Shown in pieces: positions 16,174 to 24,322 of a stretch of DNA of 46,898 nucleotides; the first letter of the stretch is position 1; every line of letters begins with the position of its first letter. This DNA comes from CAZSNT01 sp964607765 (lineage in GTDB: Bacteria > Verrucomicrobiota > Lentisphaeria > Oligosphaerales > JABHEG01), in the NCBI GenBank assembly GCA_964607765.1, contig CAZSNT010000075.1, positions 1 to 46,898 on the forward strand, given 5' to 3'. The notes under the pieces were generated by a model. The model was not told the origin of the DNA. It saw nothing but the letters and a program-made list of their open reading frames with translations, and did no database searches. A program made the position numbers and the translations under genes.

Positions 16174-16565
16174 CGACCTCCCTCGACACAAACGTAATCG
16201 TCCGTTTCTTGACTGACGACGATCCCGTTCAGAGCCCCCGAGCTCGGGACCTGATTGAGTCCACGGCAGTGTGGGTGAGCCGAACGGCGCTTCTTGAGAC
16301 CGAGTGGGTCCTGCGTGGGGCGTATGGAATCGGGCGCACGGACGTTATCCGGATGTTGCGCTCCTTCCTCGGCCTGCCGCGCGTGACGATGGAGGATGCC
16401 GCCGTCGTCGCCCGTGGTCTGAGTCTGGCGTCTGAAGGCATGGACTTTGCCGACGCCCTGCACCTGGCGGCGTCCCACAGATCTTCTCGGTTCGCCACTT
16501 TCGACAGGGGCATCCAACGTCGGGCCTCCCGGGTACGCGGGTTGCCCGAAGTGGTCGAGCCGTAG
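16170..16565 (+). CDS. vapC: PIN-domain toxin (VapC family)
   Basis: A 131-residue protein. MTTSLDTNVIVRFLTDDD carries the first PIN aspartate; ALLETEWVL supplies the conserved glutamate; MDFADALHLAAS and ATFDRGIQRRAS supply the remaining acidic residues of the Mg-dependent ribonuclease site, all intact. The ATG overlaps the antitoxin stop by four bases, as usual for VapBC pairs. Family knowledge: site-specific RNA cleavage, often of tRNA. Target unknown. Confidence 0.93.
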   Translation: MTTSLDTNVIVRFLTDDDPVQSPRARDLIESTAVWVSRTALLETEWVLRGAYGIGRTDVIRMLRSFLGLPRVTMEDAAVVARGLSLASEGMDFADALHLAASHRSSRFATFDRGIQRRASRVRGLPEVVEP

Positions 16566-16596
16566 CGTTTCACGCCCGGGAAAGCCCAGGAGGCGG

Positions 16597-18921
16597 TCAG
16601 CGCTCAGCGGTCAGGGCCTCAGCGGCCTCGACCATGGCGGCGAGGGTCCGGACCTGCGGATCACCAGGCAGCGCATTCGCCACCTGCGCCACTACACCGC
16701 GAACGCCCTCGAGCTGGGCACGGGCAGCGGGAATGTCGCCTCGCAAGACCGCTGCGAACTCCGCAGCAGCCGCGGCAAGGAAGAAACCAGGGGAACGTGC
16801 CGGCGTGCGTGCGGCCAGCACGTCGCTGCGTAAAGGCACGGACTGCTCTGCCATTGGCTTGCTGCCCGGGGCGCGGTAACGCACGGTCACCGTGCCCAGG
16901 TTGCGTCGTTCCGTGGGGTTCGCTGCAGGGGAGAGCTCCAATTCATACACGACAGTGAGAGACTGACCGTTCCGCATCTCGCCCACAACCACGCTCGTAC
17001 CCAACTCGCCCGGCTTCGTCAGACCGCGGTCGCCGTGACCGAAAACGCGGCAACGGCGAACACGCGCCGGGTTGAACGCTGCATGGATCTGCACATCCCT
17101 GACCCCAGTCCGACGCGCCGATTCCGGGCCCTGCGCCAGCAGCCCGACGCTGAGCAGCGTCACGTCACGCCCGGATGGCGACGGCCCTGCCTGAACGTGG
17201 ATGCTGACAGGGCTCGTACCTGTGCGCGGATAACTGTAGGCAAACGCGTTGATGAATTCCTCCACATGCACCGAGTGCGACGGCGGCATCTCGTGGCGGT
17301 TCAGGATGTAGGAACGCGCTTGACTGAAAGAGCTGGCGACCACGTCCTTGGAGACGACACGGGAGCGTGCGGCCGGCGCCATTGCCAGCGGCGCTGCCGC
17401 CCGTGCCGGGGCCACCCCGAAACCGGGCGTTCGTCTCTCAGACGTCCGCTTCGAATCCCCGAGCTGTTTCATGTGCCCAGCCGACTCCTCCCATCGGGGC
17501 GGGGCAGCCGCGCCGGCTCCGTGGACACTCTCCATCGCATCGTCCACCTTCTCGGCACTGCGTGAACGCTCTGCCTGCGCGGCGAAAGGCTCTGCCTCTG
17601 CCACGTGCTCCTCGTGACGGGCTCTTTCCTTCGCACCATCTGTCTTGAGCACGAGTTTGGGGATGCGGCCATGGTGGCGACGCTCCCATGTGTCCGCGTC
17701 GTCAGCGCGGGCTCCGCCAGGCAGCTCGGTGGGAACACGGGTCTCGCGGGTGGCGCCCGTCCCACGGCCAGACAGGGGGCCGACGTGCAGTCCCGGCTCT
17801 ACGGGCAGGGCGTCGGCAGTTGCGGCAGCGACCTCGTCCACAGCAGTTGTCCGGGCCGGCGCACTGGGGGCCCGTCGCTTTGCTCGCGGCTTGGCCGGCG
17901 CCTGGACAAGCGCATTCGTGGGCCGGGGTTCACCCCCGCGATCCTGGAGGCCCTCAGCGGCCGGGGCATCCTCGACGGTGGCTGTCTTCTTCTCAAGAAC
18001 AACGGGGGGAGCTGGGGCCGGCTCGCGGAGCCGCTCGTGCGCCAACGTCCGGGGTTGCTCGAGAGAAAGTACCGAGGGGGCCGCGGCAACCGCCGTTGCA
18101 GCGGGCGCCGGCTGGATGTCGACCTCCTCGTCGACATCACGTGGCGGCAACACCGCCGCCTCGACCAGCGCAGCCGCCGTGCCGCTCGGGATCACGCTGC
18201 CAATGTCGTCGGCAGCGAGGTCGACCTCCTCGTCGACATCACGTGGCGGCAACACCACCGCCTCGACCAGCGCAGCCGCCGTGCCGCTCGGGATCACGCT
18301 GCCAATGTCGTCGGCAGCGAGGGAGTCGGCCGTCTCCTCAGCGCCGAGAAACGGATCCGCCGCGGCGACCGACATCGACTCGTCCAAGACTACCTGATGC
18401 ACAGCACGATCCCCGAACGCTGTCTCGGCAAGATCAGCTGCTGCCTCGGGTGTCCGTAGTGCCGGGCGGTCGGCTGTCGCTGCCAAGTCCGCCTCTTTGT
18501 CCGGCGCCGCCGTTGCGGCCGGAGCGCTTTCCTGCCGCGCCATCGCGCCCCCGTCGCGGAGCTGCCGGACGAGCAGCCCGGCCAACCCGGCAATGAACAG
18601 TGTGGCAGCGGCGGCAAGCCCCAGTGCCCGACTGTTCGGCCGCCACGGGAAACGCCTGACCGGCGGGGCAGCAGCGGGCGGGGGCAGTGAAGCCGAACCG
18701 GCTGCCGTCAACAGTGCGGCGCGCCGCGCCGAGCTGAGCACGGGCGCCGGCTCGACAAGCAGCCCCTCCCCGAGCAGCTCAGCGGCGGTTGCCATGTCGG
18801 CGGCGACCCGACGACAATCCCCGCACGAGGCCAGGTGCTGTTCGAACAGCTCCCGTTCCGACGAGTCGAGTTCGCCGAAAGTGTAGCGGCTGAGTTGTTC
18901 CTCTGCCTCTCTGCAGGTCAT
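16597..18921 (-). CDS. Anti-sigma factor fused to VWA_N and DUF3520 domains without a VWA core
   Basis: A 774-residue protein from ATG 18921 (GGAG seven bases upstream), 16 bp after the sigma-factor stop. Residues 1-50 are a zf-HC2 anti-sigma zinc finger (C3, H29, C33, C36). A membrane helix lies at about 99-119. Residues 120-528 are a long Ala/Glu/Pro-rich extracytoplasmic stretch containing a 34-residue direct repeat. Residues about 529-565 (SYILNRHEMPPSHSVHVEEFINAFAYSYP region) match the VWA_N segment of YfbK-type proteins, and about 607-774 match their C-terminal DUF3520 segment (VRDVQIHAAFNPARV, then LTVVYELEL, TVRYRAPG, and a final helical part). The von Willebrand A core with its DxSxS metal site, which normally separates these, is missing; only about 40 residues join them. 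It should hold the ECF sigma factor and release it on a periplasmic signal. Confidence 0.88.
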   Translation of the reverse strand: MTCREAEEQLSRYTFGELDSSERELFEQHLASCGDCRRVAADMATAAELLGEGLLVEPAPVLSSARRAALLTAAGSASLPPPAAAPPVRRFPWRPNSRALGLAAAATLFIAGLAGLLVRQLRDGGAMARQESAPAATAAPDKEADLAATADRPALRTPEAAADLAETAFGDRAVHQVVLDESMSVAAADPFLGAEETADSLAADDIGSVIPSGTAAALVEAVVLPPRDVDEEVDLAADDIGSVIPSGTAAALVEAAVLPPRDVDEEVDIQPAPAATAVAAAPSVLSLEQPRTLAHERLREPAPAPPVVLEKKTATVEDAPAAEGLQDRGGEPRPTNALVQAPAKPRAKRRAPSAPARTTAVDEVAAATADALPVEPGLHVGPLSGRGTGATRETRVPTELPGGARADDADTWERRHHGRIPKLVLKTDGAKERARHEEHVAEAEPFAAQAERSRSAEKVDDAMESVHGAGAAAPPRWEESAGHMKQLGDSKRTSERRTPGFGVAPARAAAPLAMAPAARSRVVSKDVVASSFSQARSYILNRHEMPPSHSVHVEEFINAFAYSYPRTGTSPVSIHVQAGPSPSGRDVTLLSVGLLAQGPESARRTGVRDVQIHAAFNPARVRRCRVFGHGDRGLTKPGELGTSVVVGEMRNGQSLTVVYELELSPAANPTERRNLGTVTVRYRAPGSKPMAEQSVPLRSDVLAARTPARSPGFFLAAAAAEFAAVLRGDIPAARAQLEGVRGVVAQVANALPGDPQVRTLAAMVEAAEALTAER
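18118..18321. repeat. 102-bp direct tandem duplication inside the anti-sigma gene
   Basis: Two adjacent 102-bp copies (18118-18219 and 18220-18321) differ at what looks like a single base. They encode a 34-residue unit (AADDIGSVIPSGTAAALVEA..PPRDVDEEVD) twice in frame. The near identity points to a recent duplication. Confidence 0.92.
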
Positions 18922-18937
18922 ATCACGGCTCCCGGGC

Positions 18938-19543
18938 TCAGATGGCCCCCGCTCGTTTGAGACGTTCTGACAATGCACGCAGTCCCTGGGTCAGTCGATA
19001 GTTGACCGTACCGATCTTCAGGCCCGTGATCTCACTTATTTCGCGCAGTGTGAGCCCTTGTATGATCTTCAGCAGCACGACTTGACGCTGCTCGTCCGGC
19101 AGCGTCTGCAGCTCGGCCACGGCCATCTCGCACGCTTCGCGACGGCCCAGCTTCTCGTCCGGCGCGGGCAGACGCTGCACCTCGACCGGGTTGATGACCG
19201 GGTCGGCCATGACGCGCTGCTGCAACGCGGCGCGGCGTTTCCGTTTCCGGCCTACGTCCATGGCCAGGTTGTGTGCCACCCGGAACAGCCAGCTCGAGAG
19301 GTGCGCGATGCTCTCGGCACCGCGGCGCGCGACCTGGCCGTGGAGTTTGAGGAAGGTGTCCTGGACAACATCCTCGACCTCCTCGGCAGCCCCGAGCAGT
19401 TGGCCCACATATCTGAGCAGCGGCGATTCGTATCGGTCGACCACCGCCGCGAGGTCGAATGTGCCGTTCACTGGCACCCCCGCGGTTGATTGAGCGGTGC
19501 GCGATTCGTGGTCAGGCGCATTTGGTTGAGCGTCCGAACGCAT
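18938..19543 (-). CDS. ECF-type RNA polymerase sigma factor
   Basis: A 201-residue protein. Residues about 28-95 form region 2 (DLAAVVDRYESPLLRYV, EEVEDVVQDTFLKLHGQ, LSSWLFRVAHNLAMDVGRKRKRR) and about 140-195 form region 4 (LPDEQRQVVLLKIIQGLTLREISEITGLKIGTVNYRLTQGLRAL). Regions 1.1 and 3 are absent, as in ECF factors. The linker between them is short. It is co-transcribed with the zf-HC2 anti-sigma gene immediately downstream. An ECF-like promoter directly upstream suggests it activates itself. Regulon unknown. Confidence 0.95.
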   Translation of the reverse strand: MRSDAQPNAPDHESRTAQSTAGVPVNGTFDLAAVVDRYESPLLRYVGQLLGAAEEVEDVVQDTFLKLHGQVARRGAESIAHLSSWLFRVAHNLAMDVGRKRKRRAALQQRVMADPVINPVEVQRLPAPDEKLGRREACEMAVAELQTLPDEQRQVVLLKIIQGLTLREISEITGLKIGTVNYRLTQGLRALSERLKRAGAI

Positions 19544-19565
19544 CCGGTCGGTCTTTCATATGATA

Positions 19566-19592
19566 GAGACGCTTTGTCGACGACGGTTTTCA
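19566..19592 (-). promoter_or_regulatory. Candidate autoregulated ECF promoter
   Basis: On the minus strand TGAAAA(CC) (19592-19587) and CGTCTC (19571-19566) are 15 bp apart, the layout of many ECF promoters (AAC-type -35, CGTC-type -10). It sits in the only AT-rich patch of the gap, and transcription would start about 16 nt before the ATG at 19543. Confidence 0.45.
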
Positions 19593-19647
19593 AAAAGGGC
19601 GCGGAGCGACGCGCTTTCAGCTCAGCTCGTAGCGCTCCCGTGACCAC

Positions 19648-21180
19648 TCACCCGCCCGAGCTGCGGAACCGGCGGTAGTCAATGCCGTACTTCTGTATCT
19701 TGTACTGGATGATGCGCTTGGTGATGCCCAGGCGTCTTGCGGCCAGGGTCTGGTTGCCGCTGGTATCTTTGAGCGCTTCGGTGATCAGTTCGATTTCGAA
19801 GTTGCGGACGCGCAGGTGGAAATCGCCGTGGTCCTCCTGGCGCGTGGCGTAGCGGTTCATCTGCAGCGACGGCGGCAGGTCGTGGCCATGGATGACGTCG
19901 GTGTCGGTGAGCAGGACAGCCCGCTCGATGACGTTTTCCAGCTCCCGGACGTTCCCCGGCCAGTGGTAGGAGGTGAGCATGTCGATGGCCGGCGTGTCGA
20001 TCCGGTTGATCTGCTTGCCCATCTCCCGGGAGAATCTCTGCACGAAGTGATCCACCAGCAGCATGGTGTCTGCTTTGCCTCTTTCGCGCAGCGACGGGAC
20101 GCGGATGGGAAAGACGTTCAGTCGGTAGAACAAGTCCGACCTGAACGTGCCGTCCGCGATGGCCTGCTCCAAGTCCCGGTTGGTGGCTGCGACGATCCGG
20201 GCATTGCTTCGCAGCGTCTTCGAGCCGCCGACGCGCTCGAATTCGCGGTTCTGCAGCACGCGCAGCAGTTTGGTTTGTGCTGTCAGGGGCAGTTCCCCGA
20301 TTTCATCCAGGAGCACAGTCCCCGCCTTGGCCCGTTCGAGCACACCGATCCGCCGTTCCGTGGCACCCGTGTAGGCGCCCCGTTCATGGCCGAACAGTTC
20401 GCTCTCTATCAGCGTCTCAGGGATGGCCGGACAGTTGACTTCCACGAAAGGCTGCTTGCGGTTCACGCCCAACCGATGGATGAGCTCGGCGACCACGCCC
20501 TTCCCCGCGCCCGTCTCCCCTGTGACCAGGATCGTCGTGCGCGCGCCCGCGACTTTCAGGATCAGATTCTGGATCTCCTGCACGGCGGCGGACCGGCCCA
20601 CCAACCGACCAAAATCGCCGCCCGGTTCTTTGGCATGCTGGAACACGGCCAGCCGATTCTCGAGCAGTTGCCTTTGAATAAACGGAGCGACCAGCTTCGC
20701 GACCTCTTCCAGGAAAATCAGATCGCGCTCCGGATCCCGCACATCCGAGGTGTCCTGGTCGACCGAGAGCGTGCCGATCGGTTCGCCGCGGTAATTGATG
20801 GGAACACAAAAGAAGGCCAGCCGTGAGACGTCCAGTCCTTTACGCAGGCCGGAACGGTCAAGGAAACGGGCCTCCCGGTCCACTTGGGGCAAATACACGG
20901 ACTTGCCCGACACAAACACCTCCCCGGTGACTCCCTCGCCAGCACGATACCGCATCAGATCGGTCTGATCCGCCGGGATGTCCCCCACCGTGATGGCGGC
21001 CTGCAGCCGATCCCCTTCCTTGTTCGTCAGCGCCATGACGCCGCGGCGCATTGCACAGAACTGCGACAGCCACTCCAACACCACGGACAGCGAGCCGTTC
21101 AGTTCCTGTGACGTGGCCAGGTGCGTGGCGATCCGGTTCAGCACTTCCAGTTCTTCGTAGGACAGTTCGCGTTCACTCAT
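19648..21180 (-). CDS. Sigma-54-dependent activator, NifA-type (GAF-AAA-Fis)
   Basis: A 510-residue protein from ATG 21180 (AAAGGAA eight bases upstream). Residues about 10-170 are a GAF sensor domain. Residues about 190-420 are the sigma-54-interacting AAA+ domain: Walker A GETGAGKG, the sigma-54 contact loop ESELFGHERGAYTGA (GAYTGA variant of GAFTGA), Walker B GTVLLDEIGELPL, and the WPGNVRELENVIERA sensor segment. The C-terminus (NQTLAARRLGITKRIIQYKIQKYGIDYRRF) is a Fis-type helix-turn-helix. NifA itself has the same architecture. It is divergent from the barrel-amtB-glnK operon, which makes nitrogen control its likely job. Confidence 0.95.
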   Translation of the reverse strand: MSERELSYEELEVLNRIATHLATSQELNGSLSVVLEWLSQFCAMRRGVMALTNKEGDRLQAAITVGDIPADQTDLMRYRAGEGVTGEVFVSGKSVYLPQVDREARFLDRSGLRKGLDVSRLAFFCVPINYRGEPIGTLSVDQDTSDVRDPERDLIFLEEVAKLVAPFIQRQLLENRLAVFQHAKEPGGDFGRLVGRSAAVQEIQNLILKVAGARTTILVTGETGAGKGVVAELIHRLGVNRKQPFVEVNCPAIPETLIESELFGHERGAYTGATERRIGVLERAKAGTVLLDEIGELPLTAQTKLLRVLQNREFERVGGSKTLRSNARIVAATNRDLEQAIADGTFRSDLFYRLNVFPIRVPSLRERGKADTMLLVDHFVQRFSREMGKQINRIDTPAIDMLTSYHWPGNVRELENVIERAVLLTDTDVIHGHDLPPSLQMNRYATRQEDHGDFHLRVRNFEIELITEALKDTSGNQTLAARRLGITKRIIQYKIQKYGIDYRRFRSSGG

Positions 21181-21225
21181 CACAGATATTCCTTTGCCGA
21201 TCCCACACCCCCGCTCATCCCTGAT

Positions 21226-21254
21226 ACAATATCGTCACCCCCGGAACACTTCAA
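21226..21254 (-). promoter_or_regulatory. Sigma-70-type promoter of the NifA-like activator
   Basis: On the minus strand TTGAAG (21254-21249) and TATTGT (21231-21226) are 17 bp apart, about 45 bp before the ATG at 21180. Its -35 abuts the first of the two 12-bp repeats, so the activator could influence its own promoter. Confidence 0.5.
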
Positions 21255-21295
21255 CACATTTTTGTCTCCGCCTTCGACGATTGACACGTTTTTGT
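21254..21295 (+). promoter_or_regulatory. Pair of 12-bp direct repeats, candidate activator sites
   Basis: ACACATTTTTGT (21254-21265) and ACACGTTTTTGT (21284-21295) differ at one base and are spaced exactly 30 bp, about three helical turns, so they would face the same side of DNA. They lie about 95-150 bp upstream of the candidate -24/-12 promoter at 21390, the usual place for enhancer sites of sigma-54 activators. The rest of the 320-bp gap (21181-21500) holds nothing else recognisable. Confidence 0.5.
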
Positions 21296-21389
21296 TGCCT
21301 CTCCGGAGGGTGGCGTACCCCGAACGGCAGGGCTCGGGACACCTGCAACCGTCTGTTGCTGCGCTTGTTATGCCACAGCCTGCCGCGCA

Positions 21390-21405
21390 TGGCAAGAGTC
21401 CTGCC
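21390..21405 (+). promoter_or_regulatory. Candidate sigma-54 (-24/-12) promoter of the amtB operon
   Basis: TGGCAAGAGTCCTGCC has the GG and GC doublets with the required 10-bp spacing and agrees with TGGCACG-N4-TTGC at most positions. It is 95 bp before the operon's first start codon and downstream of the paired repeats, opposite a sigma-54 activator gene. It also lies inside a perfect inverted repeat (GCATGGCA, 7 bases, TGCCATGC), so a role as operator or hairpin is an alternative. Confidence 0.5.
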
Positions 21406-21500
21406 ATGCCGGGGCGTTGCCGTGGCCTGTCGGTGTCAGGCTACGGCACGAAGGAAAGCCAAGGACGTGTGGAAAACGCAGAGAAGAAGGAGAGAGAGAC

Positions 21501-22301
21501 ATGTTGGAGTATGTGCTGAGAATCGTCAGGAGCTGCGCAATCGTCGCAGCAGTCGCCGCGACCGCCCTGGTCGCCCGTGCCGAGGACGAGATGGATGTGA
21601 GTGTGGAGGTGGGATCGGACATCCTGAGCAAATACGTGTGGCGCGGACAGCTTCTCACCGATGATCCGGTGATCCAGCCCTCGGTGACAGTCGGTGCGGG
21701 GGGATTGAGTCTGAATGTGTGGGGTTCGATCGACACGACAGACATCAACGAAGATGATCAGACCCAGTCCTACTACCTGCAGGAAGTGGACTACACGCTG
21801 AGCTACGGGCTGTCCCTGGCTGAAGGTGTGGCTGCTGAAGTGGGCGTGATCTGGTACACGTTCGCCGGCGCGGGCAGCACGGGAGAGATCTACGGTTCCG
21901 TGGCTCTGTCCGACGTGCCGCTGTCGCCGTCGCTGAAGGTCTACTATGACTTTGACGAGATCGAATCGATCTACGCCAGCTTCGGCCTGGAGCACGAGAT
22001 CGGCCTGACTGAGCAATTGAGCCTGACGTTGGGCGCGAGCGTGGGCTACGGCGATGCGGACTACCACCAGGCCTACGTGTTGCCGGACGATCCGCCGGCT
22101 GACTACGACGGTGAAGTCTCGGATGTGTCGGACGCAGCGCTGTCGGCCACGCTCGGTTACACGGTGAACGAGAACTTCTCCCTGTCGGTCTACGCGACGT
22201 ACACCGACTTCCTTGACAGTGACATAGCAGAGGCGGCCCGCCTTGCCTACGGTGACTCGGATGTGTTCATCGCAGGTGTGGGCGCCGCCTACTCGTTCTA
22301 G
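21501..22301 (+). CDS. Outer-membrane beta-barrel, Gcw_chp (TIGR02001)-like
   Basis: A 266-residue protein from ATG 21501, with AAGGAG eight bases upstream. A signal peptide (IVRSCAIVAAVAATALVARA, cleaved before EDE) is followed by alternating polar/hydrophobic strands with aromatic girdle residues, ending in AAYSF with a C-terminal Phe as outer-membrane barrels do. VGSDILSKYVWRGQLL resembles the 'SDYVFRG' start of the Gcw_chp family, which is often found next to amtB. It leads the operon with amtB and glnK, so a role in passage of nitrogen compounds through the outer membrane is inferred. Confidence 0.75.
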   Translation: MLEYVLRIVRSCAIVAAVAATALVARAEDEMDVSVEVGSDILSKYVWRGQLLTDDPVIQPSVTVGAGGLSLNVWGSIDTTDINEDDQTQSYYLQEVDYTLSYGLSLAEGVAAEVGVIWYTFAGAGSTGEIYGSVALSDVPLSPSLKVYYDFDEIESIYASFGLEHEIGLTEQLSLTLGASVGYGDADYHQAYVLPDDPPADYDGEVSDVSDAALSATLGYTVNENFSLSVYATYTDFLDSDIAEAARLAYGDSDVFIAGVGAAYSF

Positions 22302-22334
22302 CGGAACCGCTGGACGAAAAAGGAGAGCAACACA

Positions 22335-23666
22335 ATGAACACGCCCAGACACAAACTCCCAACCGTTCTAGCGCTGGCGATCCTCAGCGCAAGTCGTCTG
22401 ATGGCCGAGGAGGCCGCACCGGACGCAGCAGCGCAACTGCAGATCAACCTGAACATTGTCTGGACGTGTGTAGCCGCGTTCCTGGTGTTCTTCATGCAGG
22501 CCGGGTTCGCCATGGTCGAGAGTGGTTTTACTCGCGGCAAGAACGCCTGCAACATCATGATGAAGAACCTGATGGACTTCTCCGTGGGCACCATCATGTG
22601 GTTCCTGGTCGGGTTCGGCCTGATGTTCGGCGGCGGAGCGAGCGGGTTGTTTGGCGCGACTCACTTCGCGGCGAGCGACTTCAGCGCCAGTGACCTGAAC
22701 TGGACGTTCTGGCTGTTCCAGTGCGTGTTCGCCGGCACGGCGGCCACGATTGTGTCGGGCGCCATGGCTGGTCGCACGCGTTTCGTCGGGTATCTGTGTT
22801 ACAGCGCGGTGATCTGCGCGGTGATCTACCCCATCAGCGGGCACTGGGCCTGGGGCAGCCTGTTCGGCGTCGGCGAAGGCTGGCTCGAGAAGAAGTCGTT
22901 CATCGACTTTGCCGGGTCGACCGTGGTGCACAGCTGCGGTGCGTGGCTGGCGCTGGCGGGTGCGATCGTTCTCGGTCCGCGGATCGGCAAGCGTGCCCCG
23001 GACGGCAGTGTCAGAGCGATCCCCGGTCACAACATCCCGTTAGCGGCACTTGGCGTGTTCATCCTCTGGTTCGGCTGGTTCGGGTTCAACCCGGGCAGCA
23101 CGACCACGGGTGACTCGTCCATCGGCTTCATCGCGATGACAACCAACCTGGCCGCCGCCGCGGGCGCCATCGGTGCGATGGCCATGGCCTGGATCCGGTT
23201 CAGCAAGCCTGACGTGTCCATGAGCCTGAACGGCGTGTTGGCCGGGCTGGTAGCCATCACGGCCGGCTGCGCCAACGTCAAGCCCGTGCATGCGATAATC
23301 ATCGGTCTGATTGCCGGTGTGCTGGTCGTGTTGGCCGTCGAGTTCATCGACAAAGTGCTGAAGATCGACGATCCCGTCGGCGCGGTCAGCGTCCACGGCG
23401 TGTGCGGCGCATTCGGCACGATCATGGCCGGTGTGTTCAACACGCCCGGCACACCCGGCTACGTCGAGGGCGGCAGTGTCGCCACGCAGGTTCTGGGTGT
23501 TGCCGCCGTGTTTGCCTGGGCCTTCGGGCTGGGGCTGGTCCTGTTCACCCTGATCAGCAAGACGGTCGGCCTGCGCGCGTCCGAAACGGAGGAACTGCGC
23601 GGCCTGGACATCTCCGAACACGGCAATGAGGCCTACAGCGGCTTCCAGATCTTCACCACCCAGTGA
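22335..23666 (+). CDS. amtB: Ammonium transporter
   Basis: A 443-residue protein with AAAAGGAG upstream. A cleavable N-terminal signal (to about residue 24, as in many bacterial Amt proteins) is followed by eleven membrane helices. MQAGFAMVESGFTRGKNACNIMMKN is the N-terminal Amt signature; the two pore histidines are in TVVHSCGAW and VSVHGVCGAFGT. The cytoplasmic tail (LRGLDISEHGNEAYSGFQIF) is the segment that meets P-II. The gene stands between the barrel gene and glnK. Confidence 0.97.
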   Translation: MNTPRHKLPTVLALAILSASRLMAEEAAPDAAAQLQINLNIVWTCVAAFLVFFMQAGFAMVESGFTRGKNACNIMMKNLMDFSVGTIMWFLVGFGLMFGGGASGLFGATHFAASDFSASDLNWTFWLFQCVFAGTAATIVSGAMAGRTRFVGYLCYSAVICAVIYPISGHWAWGSLFGVGEGWLEKKSFIDFAGSTVVHSCGAWLALAGAIVLGPRIGKRAPDGSVRAIPGHNIPLAALGVFILWFGWFGFNPGSTTTGDSSIGFIAMTTNLAAAAGAIGAMAMAWIRFSKPDVSMSLNGVLAGLVAITAGCANVKPVHAIIIGLIAGVLVVLAVEFIDKVLKIDDPVGAVSVHGVCGAFGTIMAGVFNTPGTPGYVEGGSVATQVLGVAAVFAWAFGLGLVLFTLISKTVGLRASETEELRGLDISEHGNEAYSGFQIFTTQ

Positions 23667-23779
23667 GGTCCCTCCCTGTTGGACGGGGCACGCCGGTGCC
23701 ACCATTCCGGCCTGCCCCCGTCCGACAGCCTGAACAACCGCCAACTAACCGGTAACGCGAACAGAGGCAGAAAACGAAA

Positions 23780-24121
23780 ATGAAACTGATCATCGCCTAC
23801 ATTCAGCCGGAACGCCTGAACCAAGTCAAGCAGGCCCTGTACGAGAAGGAGGTCTTCAAGATCTCCGCGACCAATGCCTTGGGATGCGGGCAGCAGAAGG
23901 GCTACCACGAGTCCTACCGCGGCGTGGACTTCGAAGTGAACCTGCTCAAGAAGGTCCGGATCGAGATCGCCGTGAACCAGGACTATGTCGAGCCCACGAT
24001 CGAAGCGATCATCAAGGGCGCAAGGACCGACCAAATCGGTGACGGGAAGATCTTCGTGCTCGACCTGAGCGAATGCGTTCGCATCCGCACGGGGGAGCGC
24101 GGCAACACAGCAATCGGATAG
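23780..24121 (+). CDS. glnK: Nitrogen regulatory protein P-II (GlnK type)
   Basis: A 113-residue protein, 113 bp after amtB. KLIIAYIQPERLNQVKQAL begins the ferredoxin-like fold, the T-loop is GCGQQKGYHESYRGVDFEVN, and IGDGKIFVLDLSECVRIRTGERG is the C-terminal signature. By position Tyr46 is kept, but residue 51, the tyrosine uridylylated by GlnD in enteric bacteria, is Phe. It should bind ATP/ADP and 2-oxoglutarate and plug AmtB. It is followed by a strong terminator. Confidence 0.97.
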   Translation: MKLIIAYIQPERLNQVKQALYEKEVFKISATNALGCGQQKGYHESYRGVDFEVNLLKKVRIEIAVNQDYVEPTIEAIIKGARTDQIGDGKIFVLDLSECVRIRTGERGNTAIG

Positions 24122-24127
24122 ACTGAA

Positions 24128-24163
24128 CGACCTCGGGGGTGGCACCCCCGGGGTCGTCGTTTT
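24128..24163 (+). terminator. Intrinsic terminator of the amtB-glnK operon
   Basis: Seven bases after the glnK stop, a 13-bp GC-rich stem (arms CGACCTCGGGGGT and ACCCCCGGGGTCG, one G-T pair, loop GGC) is followed by TCGTTTT. Confidence 0.9.
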
Positions 24164-24322
24164 CCCGTGTCAGCGGGGATTCGCGGGAAAACAGGAGCGT
24201 TCGGGCAGGTACTGGGGCGACGGCAGACGGAACGACAGAGACGAGAAGACCGAACGCAACAGGGAGACGGCAATGGTACGACGGATCACTATCTCAGGGA
24301 CCTTTGTGGGCGCGCTCATCAG

